Assembly: GCA_030648255.1 (NCBI GenBank)
Contig: JAUSHZ010000028.1
Location: forward strand, 1 to 52,369
From: a bacterium
Lineage (GTDB): Bacteria > Patescibacteriota > Minisyncoccia > Minisyncoccales > CG1-02-41-26
Direction: 5' to 3'
Length of the DNA stretch: 52,369 nt
How positions within the stretch are numbered: position 1 is the first letter of the stretch; every line of letters begins with the position of its first letter. Under the pieces are notes generated by a model. The model saw only the letters and a program-made list of their open reading frames with translations. It searched no databases and was not told the origin of the DNA. Shown one piece after another: positions 42,339-48,992 of the stretch. The translations under genes and the position numbers were made by a program.

Positions 42339-43069
42339 TAATTTTTTAAATTAGAGTATATGTTTTGCACAGAGTCGCTTTCATCAAGGTCGTTAAAAAG
42401 GTTTTCTGCTATTTTTCTATCTGATTCGCTTACTTCAATTTCTTCTTTGGCTATCCAGCCCAAATTAGCCGATTCAATTTCTATGCCTTTTTCTTCCAAA
42501 GATTTTTTTACAATATTTAGCTCTTCTGGTTTAGTTATAATTTCCAAATAAATCTGGCCTTCATCGGTTTGCCAGATTAGGTCTGTTGCCCCTGCTTCGA
42601 TGGCCATTATTTCTAATTCCTCTTTGCGATTTTCAGCCACAACAGCAGTGTTTATAATTCCCGATTGTTCAAATTGCCATTTTAAAGACCCTTCATTTGC
42701 CAATTTACAGCCCCGCTTTTGGGCTATTTGTTTTATTTCCCCAAAAGAACGGTTTTTGTTGTCAGTAATTCCTTCCACAATAACATTTATTCCTCCAGGC
42801 CCTAAAATTTCCACAGAAATTGTTTCTAATGCCTCGCCCTCTAATTCACCTGTTCCTTTTTTAACTGCCCGCTCAATATTATCTTTGGGCATATTAAATT
42901 TTTTCGCTGTTTCAATAGCCCCTTTTAATTTGGCGTTAAACTCTGGGTTGCCCCCTTCTTTGGCAGCCAAAGAAATTAGCCGAGCCATTTTGGAAAATAT
43001 TTTTCCCTTAACAGCTGCGTTGGCGTCTTTGGTGGCTTTAACCGTTTTTGCATGACTATGTCCGCTCAT
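42338..43069 (-). CDS. yebC: YebC/PmpR family protein
   Basis: 243 aa, normal length. The N-terminus MSGHSHAKTVKATKDANAA, then KGKIFSKMARLISLAAKEGG and NMPKDNIERAVKKGTGE are hallmarks of the family; the later block GPGGINVIVEGITDNKNRS is also conserved. YebC-type proteins are reported as transcription regulators or as ribosome-associated factors easing proline-rich stalls. The yebC-ruvC order is widespread in bacteria. It is a soluble cytoplasmic protein. Confidence 0.95.
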   Translation of the reverse strand: MSGHSHAKTVKATKDANAAVKGKIFSKMARLISLAAKEGGNPEFNAKLKGAIETAKKFNMPKDNIERAVKKGTGELEGEALETISVEILGPGGINVIVEGITDNKNRSFGEIKQIAQKRGCKLANEGSLKWQFEQSGIINTAVVAENRKEELEIMAIEAGATDLIWQTDEGQIYLEIITKPEELNIVKKSLEEKGIEIESANLGWIAKEEIEVSESDRKIAENLFNDLDESDSVQNIYSNLKN

Positions 43070-43116
43070 ATAAGTGATTTATTTAATTCCACTTTGCCCC
43101 ATAAACCAAAAAAAAT

Positions 43117-43161
43117 CAACCCCCTGACCAAAAAGTGTTTTGCTTTTTAATTGAGGGGTTG
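43117..43161 (-). terminator. two-tier hairpin terminator
   Basis: Outer arms CAACCCC / GGGGTTG and inner AAAAAG / CTTTTT lie downstream of the hypothetical gene at 43176 and before yebC. Confidence 0.55.
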
Positions 43162-43175
43162 GGACTCAGCAGTCC

Positions 43176-43604
43176 TTAGGAGGATGTTTTTTTTGTTAAC
43201 AATTCTGGGAACAAGACGGCGATTGATGTCTCTACGCTCGAAATTGCCATTTTGCTCATAAGGACACTCACTAAAGAACCATAATTCAAATGATTTGGGG
43301 ATGTTTTTTTAGATAAGATTAGGTATCCTACAAGATCAGGATCATGTAGAGGGTTACTTGATCTGTCTTGACAGCCAGACATTAATCGCCCACCTAGAAT
43401 CTTTGTCTTTATGATGTTTTCAATTCGGTAGGGATTATAAATGGCTACAACTTCTTGAGACCAATTATTGCTTAGATAAATCATAGCAAGCAATAGGTTT
43501 TTAGCTTCAACTGGTAATGCCACTGCCTCAATTTGTTTTAGACACTCTAAATCGTCTGGGTGCTCCAATAACAAAAGTTTTTCTTTCTCCTCATCGGTAA
43601 GCAT
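43176..43604 (-). CDS. hypothetical protein, 142 aa
   Basis: Not recognised. I set the start at the ATG at 43604 because AAAGGA lies about eight bases upstream. The open frame continues to a TTG at 43706 with protein-like sequence (YEAVESFISSEKFHNLITLL), so a 176-aa form is possible. The product is soluble and mostly helical (LTDEEKEKLLLLEHPDDLEC), with a Ser/Leu-rich C-terminus. It stands alone between a terminator and a cluster of three decamer-tip hairpins, one of which (43713-43750) would be in its promoter region. Function unknown. Confidence 0.6.
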   Translation of the reverse strand: MLTDEEKEKLLLLEHPDDLECLKQIEAVALPVEAKNLLLAMIYLSNNWSQEVVAIYNPYRIENIIKTKILGGRLMSGCQDRSSNPLHDPDLVGYLILSKKTSPNHLNYGSLVSVLMSKMAISSVETSIAVLFPELLTKKTSS

Positions 43605-43712
43605 TTTTATTTTTCCTTTCAACAAAGTTATTAAATTGTGAAACTTTTCACTACTTATGAAACTTTCTACTGCCTCATATCCTACCCCAAAACAAATTTT
43701 AGTCAATAAAAA

Positions 43713-43750
43713 TGATTCAATCTTGAGACGACCGTCTCAAAAATGAATCA
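43713..43750. repeat. decamer-tip hairpin E
   Basis: Outer arms TGATTCA / TGAATCA, a symmetric 3-nt internal loop, inner arms TTGA / TCAA, and the decamer GACGACCGTC at the tip. Confidence 0.85.
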
Positions 43751-43780
43751 AAAAGAATATTAAAATTATAAATAAAGAAT

Positions 43781-43816
43781 ACTTCATTTTACCAGCGGTC
43801 GCTGGTATCTTGAAGT
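43781..43816. repeat. decamer-tip hairpin D
   Basis: Outer arms ACTTCA / TGAAGT, a symmetric 3-nt internal loop (TTT against TCT), inner arms TACC / GGTA, and the decamer AGCGGTCGCT. The layout matches hairpin E although the arm sequences are unrelated. Confidence 0.85.
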
Positions 43817-43832
43817 AAAATTTAACTAACAA

Positions 43833-43876
43833 AAAACTAACACTTTTATAACGATCGTCATAAAAGTGTTAGTTTT
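43833..43876. repeat. decamer-tip hairpin C
   Basis: 17-bp perfect arms AAAACTAACACTTTTAT and complement around AACGATCGTC. It lies just after the comEA-like gene (minus strand) and may also serve as its terminator. Confidence 0.9.
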
Positions 43877-43897
43877 GAGTTTATTTGTAATTTTATT

Positions 43898-44887
43898 TTA
43901 CACTTCGGTGGAGGTTTTTTTGATGCGCCAGGCGATGAGGGCGGAGGATAGGGCAATGGCGGTGGCTATACCAACTGCTAAAAAGTTTTTTCTCTGGGGC
44001 GGATAGTTTTGGATGTTGGATGTAAGATTGTTTGTTCTTTGTGTTGAGGTTGAAAGCGCTTGGCTTGTTGTCGATGCCTTTGGCTGTTCAATAATATTTG
44101 CTTTATTGGGCGTTGTTTGCACGGACCAGGTCCAGCTAGTATCGTCTTTGCTCCATGATTGGCCTGGTTGGGATTTGCCAAAGTCAGTTGAGTCAATAAT
44201 TTTTCCGCTTGGGTCAAGCAGTTCCACGCCATCGCCAGTATTGTTTAAAGAAATTTTTGTTTGGCTGCTTTTAAAAACTAAAAATCCGTTTTCTTTAATT
44301 TTTATCCCAATTGGAATAATAAAAGTTTTTACTGCGCCTATTTTATCTTTTATTTTAAATCTAGAAATGTCTGACTCAAAATTATTAGCATTAAAAATTT
44401 CTATAAATTCGTTTTCTGTATCCGACCCCTCGGGCGAAGGCAAAATTTCGCTAAGAAATATATTGCTCGGAGTTATAGTTGTATTTTGTAGAGATCCTTG
44501 CCGACTCGCCTTGCCGGAGCTTTCGGCGGAGCGCAGGTCGGCACGGATGACTACGTTTTTAGATGTGGTTGAAAGAATTGAAGTTGTTGAGGTTTCGTTA
44601 TTAATTATTTGTTCTATGTTATTTGTTGTGGTTGTATTTTCTGTTGAGGTGCTTATTGTTAGTTCTTGGCAGTTAACGCAGGCAAAATCTTGACTCTTAA
44701 TTTTTTGTAAGGTGGCAGGCCCAATACCCTTAACGCGCAATAAATCGTCTACCGATGAATATGGTCGGCTATCAATAATTCCTTGGGCGTACATTGGCCC
44801 AATGCCAGTCAATTTATCCAATTGCGATAGTGTCGCGGTATTGATGTCCACTAGCAAAAAAAGTGTAAGAAAAAATAGCATTGGCAT
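43898..44887 (-). CDS. comEA: ComEA-like helix-hairpin-helix protein fused to a lamin-tail domain
   Basis: I chose the ATG at 44887, directly after the ruvB TGA, because it gives a clean signal sequence (MPMLFFLTLFLLV); an upstream ATG at 44938 overlaps ruvB. Next comes a ComEA-type double HhH (VDINTATLSQLDKLTGIGP, then VDDLLRVKGIGPATLQKI), which binds DNA without sequence preference. A Ser/Thr/Asn-rich linker leads to a lamin-tail (LTD) domain (FLSEILPSPEGSDTENEFIE, NTGDGVELLDPSGKIIDSTD, WSKDDTSWTWSVQTTPNKAN) and a C-terminal membrane helix with a basic tail (VGIATAIALSSALIAWRIKK). It probably captures external DNA at the cell surface for uptake. About 15 linker residues come from a GC-rich palindrome. 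Confidence 0.85.
   Translation of the reverse strand: MPMLFFLTLFLLVDINTATLSQLDKLTGIGPMYAQGIIDSRPYSSVDDLLRVKGIGPATLQKIKSQDFACVNCQELTISTSTENTTTTNNIEQIINNETSTTSILSTTSKNVVIRADLRSAESSGKASRQGSLQNTTITPSNIFLSEILPSPEGSDTENEFIEIFNANNFESDISRFKIKDKIGAVKTFIIPIGIKIKENGFLVFKSSQTKISLNNTGDGVELLDPSGKIIDSTDFGKSQPGQSWSKDDTSWTWSVQTTPNKANIIEQPKASTTSQALSTSTQRTNNLTSNIQNYPPQRKNFLAVGIATAIALSSALIAWRIKKTSTEV
44499..44543. repeat. GC-rich palindrome inside the comEA-like gene
   Basis: Outer arms TGCCGAC / GTCGGCA and partly paired inner arms around TTGCCG-GAGCTTT-CGGCGG. It is strikingly GC-rich in an AT-rich gene. Translated on the minus strand it gives ADLRSAESSGKASRQG, unlike the Ser/Thr/Asn linker around it. Confidence 0.8.
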
Positions 44888-44888
44888 A

Positions 44889-45899
44889 TCAAAACAAAAT
44901 TTTGGGTAGGTTTTTTGCGGAAACGCCCAGATACTCAAAGGCCATTTTAGTGGCCACTCTTCCTTGCGGGGTTCTGGCGATTAAACCGATTCTCATTAAA
45001 TATGGTTCATAAATATCTAAAATCGTGGCTTCTTCTTCAGCGGTGGCAGCGGCTAAGGTTTGAATGCCAACTGGCCCGCCATTAAACTTAATTACCAAGG
45101 CCTCTAAAAACCGCCTGTCGTTTTGAGTTAAGCCAAGCTGGTCAATCTCAAGATTTAAAAAAGCGTCTTCCACCACCTCTTTTGTTATAAGTCCAGAGTT
45201 TTTTACTTGGGCGAAATCACGCACTCTTTTTAAAAGATGGTTGGCTATTCTGGGGGTAAATCGGGAGTGTTCGGCAATTATTTTTAAAGCATCTTTTTCT
45301 GCTTCAACATTTAAAATATGGCAAGAGCGAATTAAAACCTGCTCAATGTCTTCATTGCTATAAAAATTTAAGCCAAATATTGCGCCAAACCGAGACCGCA
45401 AAGGCCCTGAAATAGAAGCTAACTTTGTAGTGGCTCCAATTAAAGTGAATTTAGGCAAATTTAATTCCATTACTCTGGCCATTGGGCCTTTGCCTAAAAT
45501 CAGGTTAAGTTTAAAGTCCTCCATGGCTGGGTATAGATATTCTTCAACTGTTCTTGAAAGCCGATGAATTTCATCGCAAAATAAAACACTGCCTTCTTCC
45601 AAATTGGTTAGAATGGCAGCTAAATCTCCAGCTCGTTCAATAGCCGGGCCCGAAGTGATTTTAATGTCAGCGCCAATTTCTTGGGCAACTAGATAGGCCA
45701 TAGTGGTTTTGCCAAGCCCAGGATTACCATAAAAAAGCAGATGCTCAACTTGATCTTTTCTTTTTTTGGCTGCCTCTACTATAATTTTAACATTGTTTTT
45801 TGTTTTATCTTGGCCAACAAAATAATCCCAGGTTTTTGGCCTTAAAGTTAAATCTAAAATATCCTCAGCATCGTTATTTTGAGGTTGTCCTATTGACAT
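44889..45899 (-). CDS. ruvB: Holliday junction branch-migration ATPase RuvB
   Basis: 336 aa from the ATG at 45899 (the open frame reaches a TTG at 45908). RuvB hallmarks: LRPKTWDYFVGQDKTKNNV, Walker A GNPGLGKTTMAYLVA, Walker B LFCDEIHRLSRTVEEYLYPA, sensor 1 FTLIGATTKLASISGPLRSR, and the C-terminal winged helix with GGPVGIQTLAAA and EPYLMRIGLIARTPQGR. It pumps DNA through the RuvA-bound junction. The stop is immediately followed by the comEA-like ATG, so the two genes are coupled. A large inverted repeat lies upstream. Confidence 0.97.
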   Translation of the reverse strand: MSIGQPQNNDAEDILDLTLRPKTWDYFVGQDKTKNNVKIIVEAAKKRKDQVEHLLFYGNPGLGKTTMAYLVAQEIGADIKITSGPAIERAGDLAAILTNLEEGSVLFCDEIHRLSRTVEEYLYPAMEDFKLNLILGKGPMARVMELNLPKFTLIGATTKLASISGPLRSRFGAIFGLNFYSNEDIEQVLIRSCHILNVEAEKDALKIIAEHSRFTPRIANHLLKRVRDFAQVKNSGLITKEVVEDAFLNLEIDQLGLTQNDRRFLEALVIKFNGGPVGIQTLAAATAEEEATILDIYEPYLMRIGLIARTPQGRVATKMAFEYLGVSAKNLPKILF

Positions 45900-45932
45900 T
45901 TTTAACAAAGTATATTACAATATTGATATTCG

Positions 45933-46050
45933 AACATTAGCCCAAAGTTTTAGGATTTTTTTTCTGAATGGGCAAGCTGGTTTTGGCTAACTTGTTTCCG
46001 AAAAAAAATCTGGGTTTCAATGCATTTTGAGACGACTTCGGGCTAATGTT
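45933..46050. repeat. 118-bp nested inverted repeat upstream of ruvB
   Basis: Three nested paired segments: AACATTAGCCC / GGGCTAATGTT at the ends (45933-45943, 46040-46050), GATTTTTTTTC / GAAAAAAAATC inside (45954-45964, 46000-46010), and CAAG / CTTG at the centre. There is no coding potential. It could be a structured RNA, a cruciform, or a mobile hairpin remnant. Confidence 0.8.
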
Positions 46051-46052
46051 TG

Positions 46053-46075
46053 CGCCTCTTTTTAATAAAGGGGCG
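46053..46075. terminator. hairpin, possible terminator
   Basis: CGCCTCTTT / AAAGGGGCG (one G-T pair) with a 5-nt loop. A T-run follows on the plus strand only, so its use by the minus-strand ATPase gene upstream is uncertain. Confidence 0.45.
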
Positions 46076-46084
46076 TTTTGTTTG

Positions 46085-46139
46085 AAAGCTGTTGAAACTC
46101 GGTTTTTAAGGAGCCCCAAAACCGAGTTTCAACAGCTTT
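46085..46139. repeat. palindromic repeat PR1, copy 4 (after the PilB-like gene)
   Basis: AAAGCTGTTGAAACTCGG arm, loop around AAGGAGCC, and the complementary arm ending CAACAGCTTT. Relative to the other copies both arms carry the same change (AAACTC with GAGTTT instead of AAGCTC with GAGCTT), a compensated difference. It starts 5 nt after the stop codon of the ATPase gene. Confidence 0.9.
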
Positions 46140-46144
46140 TCTAC

Positions 46145-47461
46145 TCACTCCCCTGTCGTTTTTTCTATTTCTTCTAAATCAGTTATTCCTTGCAAAACCT
46201 TAATAATACCATCCTGTTTCATTGTAGCCATGCCTTTTGCTATGGCTCTTTCTTTTAATTCAACAATGCTGGGCGATTTGGCAATAAAATTTTCCAACTC
46301 ATCATCATTTTTAAAAAATTCAAATATGCCTATCCTGCCCTTGTATCCCGCATTATCACACTCAATACAACCTGTTGGCTTTGGTATTTTTATTCCTTGT
46401 TTTATTTCTGGGAGGTTGTTTATTTTTTTAATATCATCCGGCAGTTTTTCTATTTCTTTTTTAATTAAAGAAATTTCTTCTTTACTTGCCAATTTTAATT
46501 GTTTACAGCTAGGACAAAGTTTTCTAACCAATCTTTGGCCAATGGCCAAATTTATGGCCGGGGCTATATTGGCTGGCTTTTCTCCCAATGCCATTAACCG
46601 TACTATTGTTCCAGTGGCGTCGTTTGTGTGCAAAGTAGTTAAAACCAAATGCCCGGTTAAAGAGGCCTGCAAGGCAATGCTGGCTGTTTCTGAATCCCTA
46701 ATTTCGCCAACCAAAATAACATCTGGGTCTTGCCTGACAATCGCTTCAAGCCCGCTTGAAAAACTGTAGCCTTTTTTTGGATTAACTTGGGTTTGCGAGA
46801 GGCCTTTTAAATGGTACTCAATAGGGTCTTCAATGGTGATAATTTTGATTTCAGGAGATTGAATTTTTTTTAGAATAGCGTATAGGGTTGTAGTTTTCCC
46901 AGAGCCCGTGGGACCCGTCACGATAATCATTCCGTTTGGTTGCTTGATTTCTTTTTCAAAAACAGACAACATATCAGGCCTTATGCCAAGGCTATCTGTT
47001 TCTATCAAATTTTTTGGGTCTAAAAGCCGCATAGCGATTGTTTCTCCATACTCTGATGGCAAGGAAGAAACCCTTGTTTCTATTTCGTTTTTTCCAATAG
47101 TTATGGTGAATCTTCCATCTTGAGCCCTGTCAGTTACATTTAGCTTTATGCCCGAAAGCAGTTTTATTCTAGATAAGATTGCTTTGTATGTTTGCTTGTT
47201 GAAAACAAAAATATCGTGCAAGACTCCATCAAGTCGCAATCTAAATTTTATTGTTTCTTCTTCTGGCTCAAAATGAAGATCAGAAGCGTCCAAGGCGTTG
47301 CTACCAATTAAAATAGCCTCCATTAACAAAGTAACATCATTGGAAACATTTTCTGTTAAATAAACTTTAAAAGTCTCAATATTTTTTACTCTGGATACGG
47401 CTTCCTGAAATTTTTCTTGCGATATTGTTATTTCTTTAGTTATTTCTAATGGCTTTTCCAT
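46145..47461 (-). CDS. PilB/GspE-type secretion or type IV pilus ATPase
   Basis: 438 aa. The N2 domain (DASDLHFEPEEETIKFRLRL, DGVLHDIF) is followed by Walker A GPTGSGKTTTLYAIL (about residue 183), the Asp box IKIITIEDPIEYHLKGLSQT, Walker B RQDPDVILVGEIRDSETASI, the His box LTTLHTNDATGTI, and a C-terminal zinc-type pair of Cys motifs (CPSCK, about 313; CIECDNAGYKGR, about 364). It lacks most of the N-terminal MshEN domain found in longer PilB proteins. It powers pilus extension or type II-like export. With the ComEA-like protein nearby, a DNA-uptake pilus is plausible, but no pilin, pilC or pilT is in the window. It is followed by a PR1 palindrome. Confidence 0.93.
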   Translation of the reverse strand: MEKPLEITKEITISQEKFQEAVSRVKNIETFKVYLTENVSNDVTLLMEAILIGSNALDASDLHFEPEEETIKFRLRLDGVLHDIFVFNKQTYKAILSRIKLLSGIKLNVTDRAQDGRFTITIGKNEIETRVSSLPSEYGETIAMRLLDPKNLIETDSLGIRPDMLSVFEKEIKQPNGMIIVTGPTGSGKTTTLYAILKKIQSPEIKIITIEDPIEYHLKGLSQTQVNPKKGYSFSSGLEAIVRQDPDVILVGEIRDSETASIALQASLTGHLVLTTLHTNDATGTIVRLMALGEKPANIAPAINLAIGQRLVRKLCPSCKQLKLASKEEISLIKKEIEKLPDDIKKINNLPEIKQGIKIPKPTGCIECDNAGYKGRIGIFEFFKNDDELENFIAKSPSIVELKERAIAKGMATMKQDGIIKVLQGITDLEEIEKTTGE

Positions 47462-47469
47462 AAAAGGAG

Positions 47470-48414
47470 TTAGTTTAAGAGGCTGATAATTTGTTCTTCC
47501 ACGCTTCTTATTTCTCTTTCTTTTGTATTAAATATTACAGAGTTATATTTTGTTTGGGAAATAAATCTATTGGCAATTTTATTAATATTTTCTTGGTTAT
47601 CTGGGGAATAAAAGACCCCTCTAATTGAAAGGGGCGAGGAGTTTTGCTCCCATAATAAAAGAAAGTTTTGGAAAGGGAAAACCCCAGAACACAATTTTTC
47701 TAAGCTAAATTTTATGTCTTTTGGCTGGGCAGCTGCTTTAACAATGTCTCCATGGGACAGAGAAGAAAAAAGCAAGCTTGGCCTTGGCTTAAACTGCAAG
47801 TTTTCTAGGGCTTTTTCAAAAAGCAGAGCTTCGCTTTTACAGTTTTCTTGAAGCTCTTTTTCGAAAATATTATTGCTTAATGCTTTTATAATCTCAAAAA
47901 TAATTTCAAGCAATGACTTGTCTTGGTCAATAATATTTATATCCCCAAAACTTTGGTTTATTGACTGGCTGTCTATATTTAGAATAAAGCTCGGCTTTTC
48001 TCTAAGGCCTAACGGTATTTCTTCATAAGAGTCAATGCCAATAGTTATTAAAAATTGTCTTTGTTTTAGGGGTTTTAAAACAATGTCGTCTTTTTTCAGC
48101 TCTTTGCCGTCGGTTTTCAAAAATAAGTCCAGTCCCCCAGTTCTTGTTTTTTCATAAAAGAGTTGCGAAAGCTTATTTCCACCTTCTTTAATAGAAATTA
48201 AAAAATCGGCTTGGGGCTCTTTGGTTATTTTTTTGGGCGTTATTTCTTGAGAGGCGTTTTCTACTTCCAAAAGTGTTGCATTTTTGTTAAGCTTTTTTAA
48301 ACTAAATAAAAGCGCCTTTCCAGCCATAGCGCCCTGTGAATTAGATTTTGATATTAAGATAGTAATATCAAAATATTTTTCTATAGCTTCTTTGATTTTT
48401 TCTGTCGTTGCCAT
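47470..48414 (-). CDS. degenerate DHH-phosphoesterase-like protein (tentative)
   Basis: 314 aa, not confidently recognised. The N-terminus (ITILISKSNSQGAMAGKALL, then FSLKKLNKNATLLEVE) has the strand-loop-helix layout of DHH-family NrnA-like phosphoesterases, but where those have the metal-binding PDGDA motif it has NSQGA. The C-terminus (LSIRGVFYSPDNQENINKIA, then NRFISQTKYNSVIF) resembles a DHHA1 substrate domain. If so, catalysis is lost and only binding might remain. It lies 8 nt upstream of the PilB-like ATPase gene, with which it is probably cotranscribed, suggesting a role with that apparatus. It is divergent from tsaE. Confidence 0.55.
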   Translation of the reverse strand: MATTEKIKEAIEKYFDITILISKSNSQGAMAGKALLFSLKKLNKNATLLEVENASQEITPKKITKEPQADFLISIKEGGNKLSQLFYEKTRTGGLDLFLKTDGKELKKDDIVLKPLKQRQFLITIGIDSYEEIPLGLREKPSFILNIDSQSINQSFGDINIIDQDKSLLEIIFEIIKALSNNIFEKELQENCKSEALLFEKALENLQFKPRPSLLFSSLSHGDIVKAAAQPKDIKFSLEKLCSGVFPFQNFLLLWEQNSSPLSIRGVFYSPDNQENINKIANRFISQTKYNSVIFNTKEREIRSVEEQIISLLN

Positions 48415-48446
48415 ATCTTTTTTTAGATTAGAATAAATAAGCCATT

Positions 48447-48872
48447 ATGTCAAACGAAATTTTTAATACTTTTTCAGCAAAAGAAACCCAAAAATTAGCA
48501 GGAGTAATTTTGGCTGGTTTAATCAAAAAATCACCTAAAGACAGGGCGTTGGTCTTGGCTCTGTCGGGTAATTTGGGCTCTGGTAAAACCACATTTACGC
48601 AAGGCCTGGCTAAATTTCTAAAAATAAAAGGCAGGGTAAACAGCCCCACTTTTGTGGTTATGAAAAGATTTAAGAATTTATACCACATAGATGCTTATCG
48701 ATTAAACAAGCCAGAAGAAATTTTAGAGCTGGGCTTTAAAGAAATTATTGCAAATCCTAAAAATATCGTAGTCATCGAGTGGCCCGAAAAAATCAAAAAG
48801 TTCTTGCCCAAACAAACCCATTTTTTGAAATTTAAGTTTATAAACGAAACCCACCGTCAGATAAAATTTTAG
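48447..48872 (+). CDS. tsaE: tRNA t6A biosynthesis ATPase TsaE
   Basis: 141 aa. Walker A GNLGSGKTTFTQGLAKFL is followed by the family motifs VNSPTFVVMKRF, YHIDAYRL and IVVIEWPEKI. TsaE supports TsaB-TsaD in making threonylcarbamoyl-adenosine in tRNAs that read ANN codons. It is divergent from the DHH-like gene and is followed by an inverted repeat (48869-48902), then the polA fragment; tsaE-polA adjacency is familiar from related genomes. Confidence 0.95.
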   Translation: MSNEIFNTFSAKETQKLAGVILAGLIKKSPKDRALVLALSGNLGSGKTTFTQGLAKFLKIKGRVNSPTFVVMKRFKNLYHIDAYRLNKPEEILELGFKEIIANPKNIVVIEWPEKIKKFLPKQTHFLKFKFINETHRQIKF

Positions 48873-48902
48873 CATTTTTGTGTTTTTGGGGTGAAATGCT
48901 AA
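48869..48902. repeat. inverted repeat after tsaE
   Basis: TTAGCATTT / AAATGCTAA separated by 16 nt, overlapping the tsaE stop. It could be a 3' hairpin of the tsaE transcript. Confidence 0.5.
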
Positions 48903-48911
48903 GATTAGAAA

Positions 48912-48977
48912 ATGTCGCAAGAGAAAGGGAAAAAATTATTAGTTATTGATAGCAACGCCATCATACGCAGGGCATAT
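48912..48977 (+). pseudogene. polA: 5' fragment of polA (DNA polymerase I), 22 codons
   Basis: MSQEKGKKLLVIDSNAIIRR then AY matches the start of bacterial DNA polymerase I (5'-3' exonuclease domain, KLLLIDGNALxHRAY type). Homology stops right after RRAY: the expected HALPP-type continuation is missing, and an unrelated, GC-richer sequence follows in the same frame. The rest of polA is not in the window. Either an insertion or rearrangement removed it, or the assembly joins two genomes here. Confidence 0.75.
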
Positions 48978-48992
48978 AATAACTATTCCTTT

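Noticed and set aside
45900-46145. 60-codon minus-strand frame upstream of ruvB as a gene
   Set aside because: It lies across the nested inverted repeat; its codons simply follow the palindrome, and no ribosome-binding site is present.
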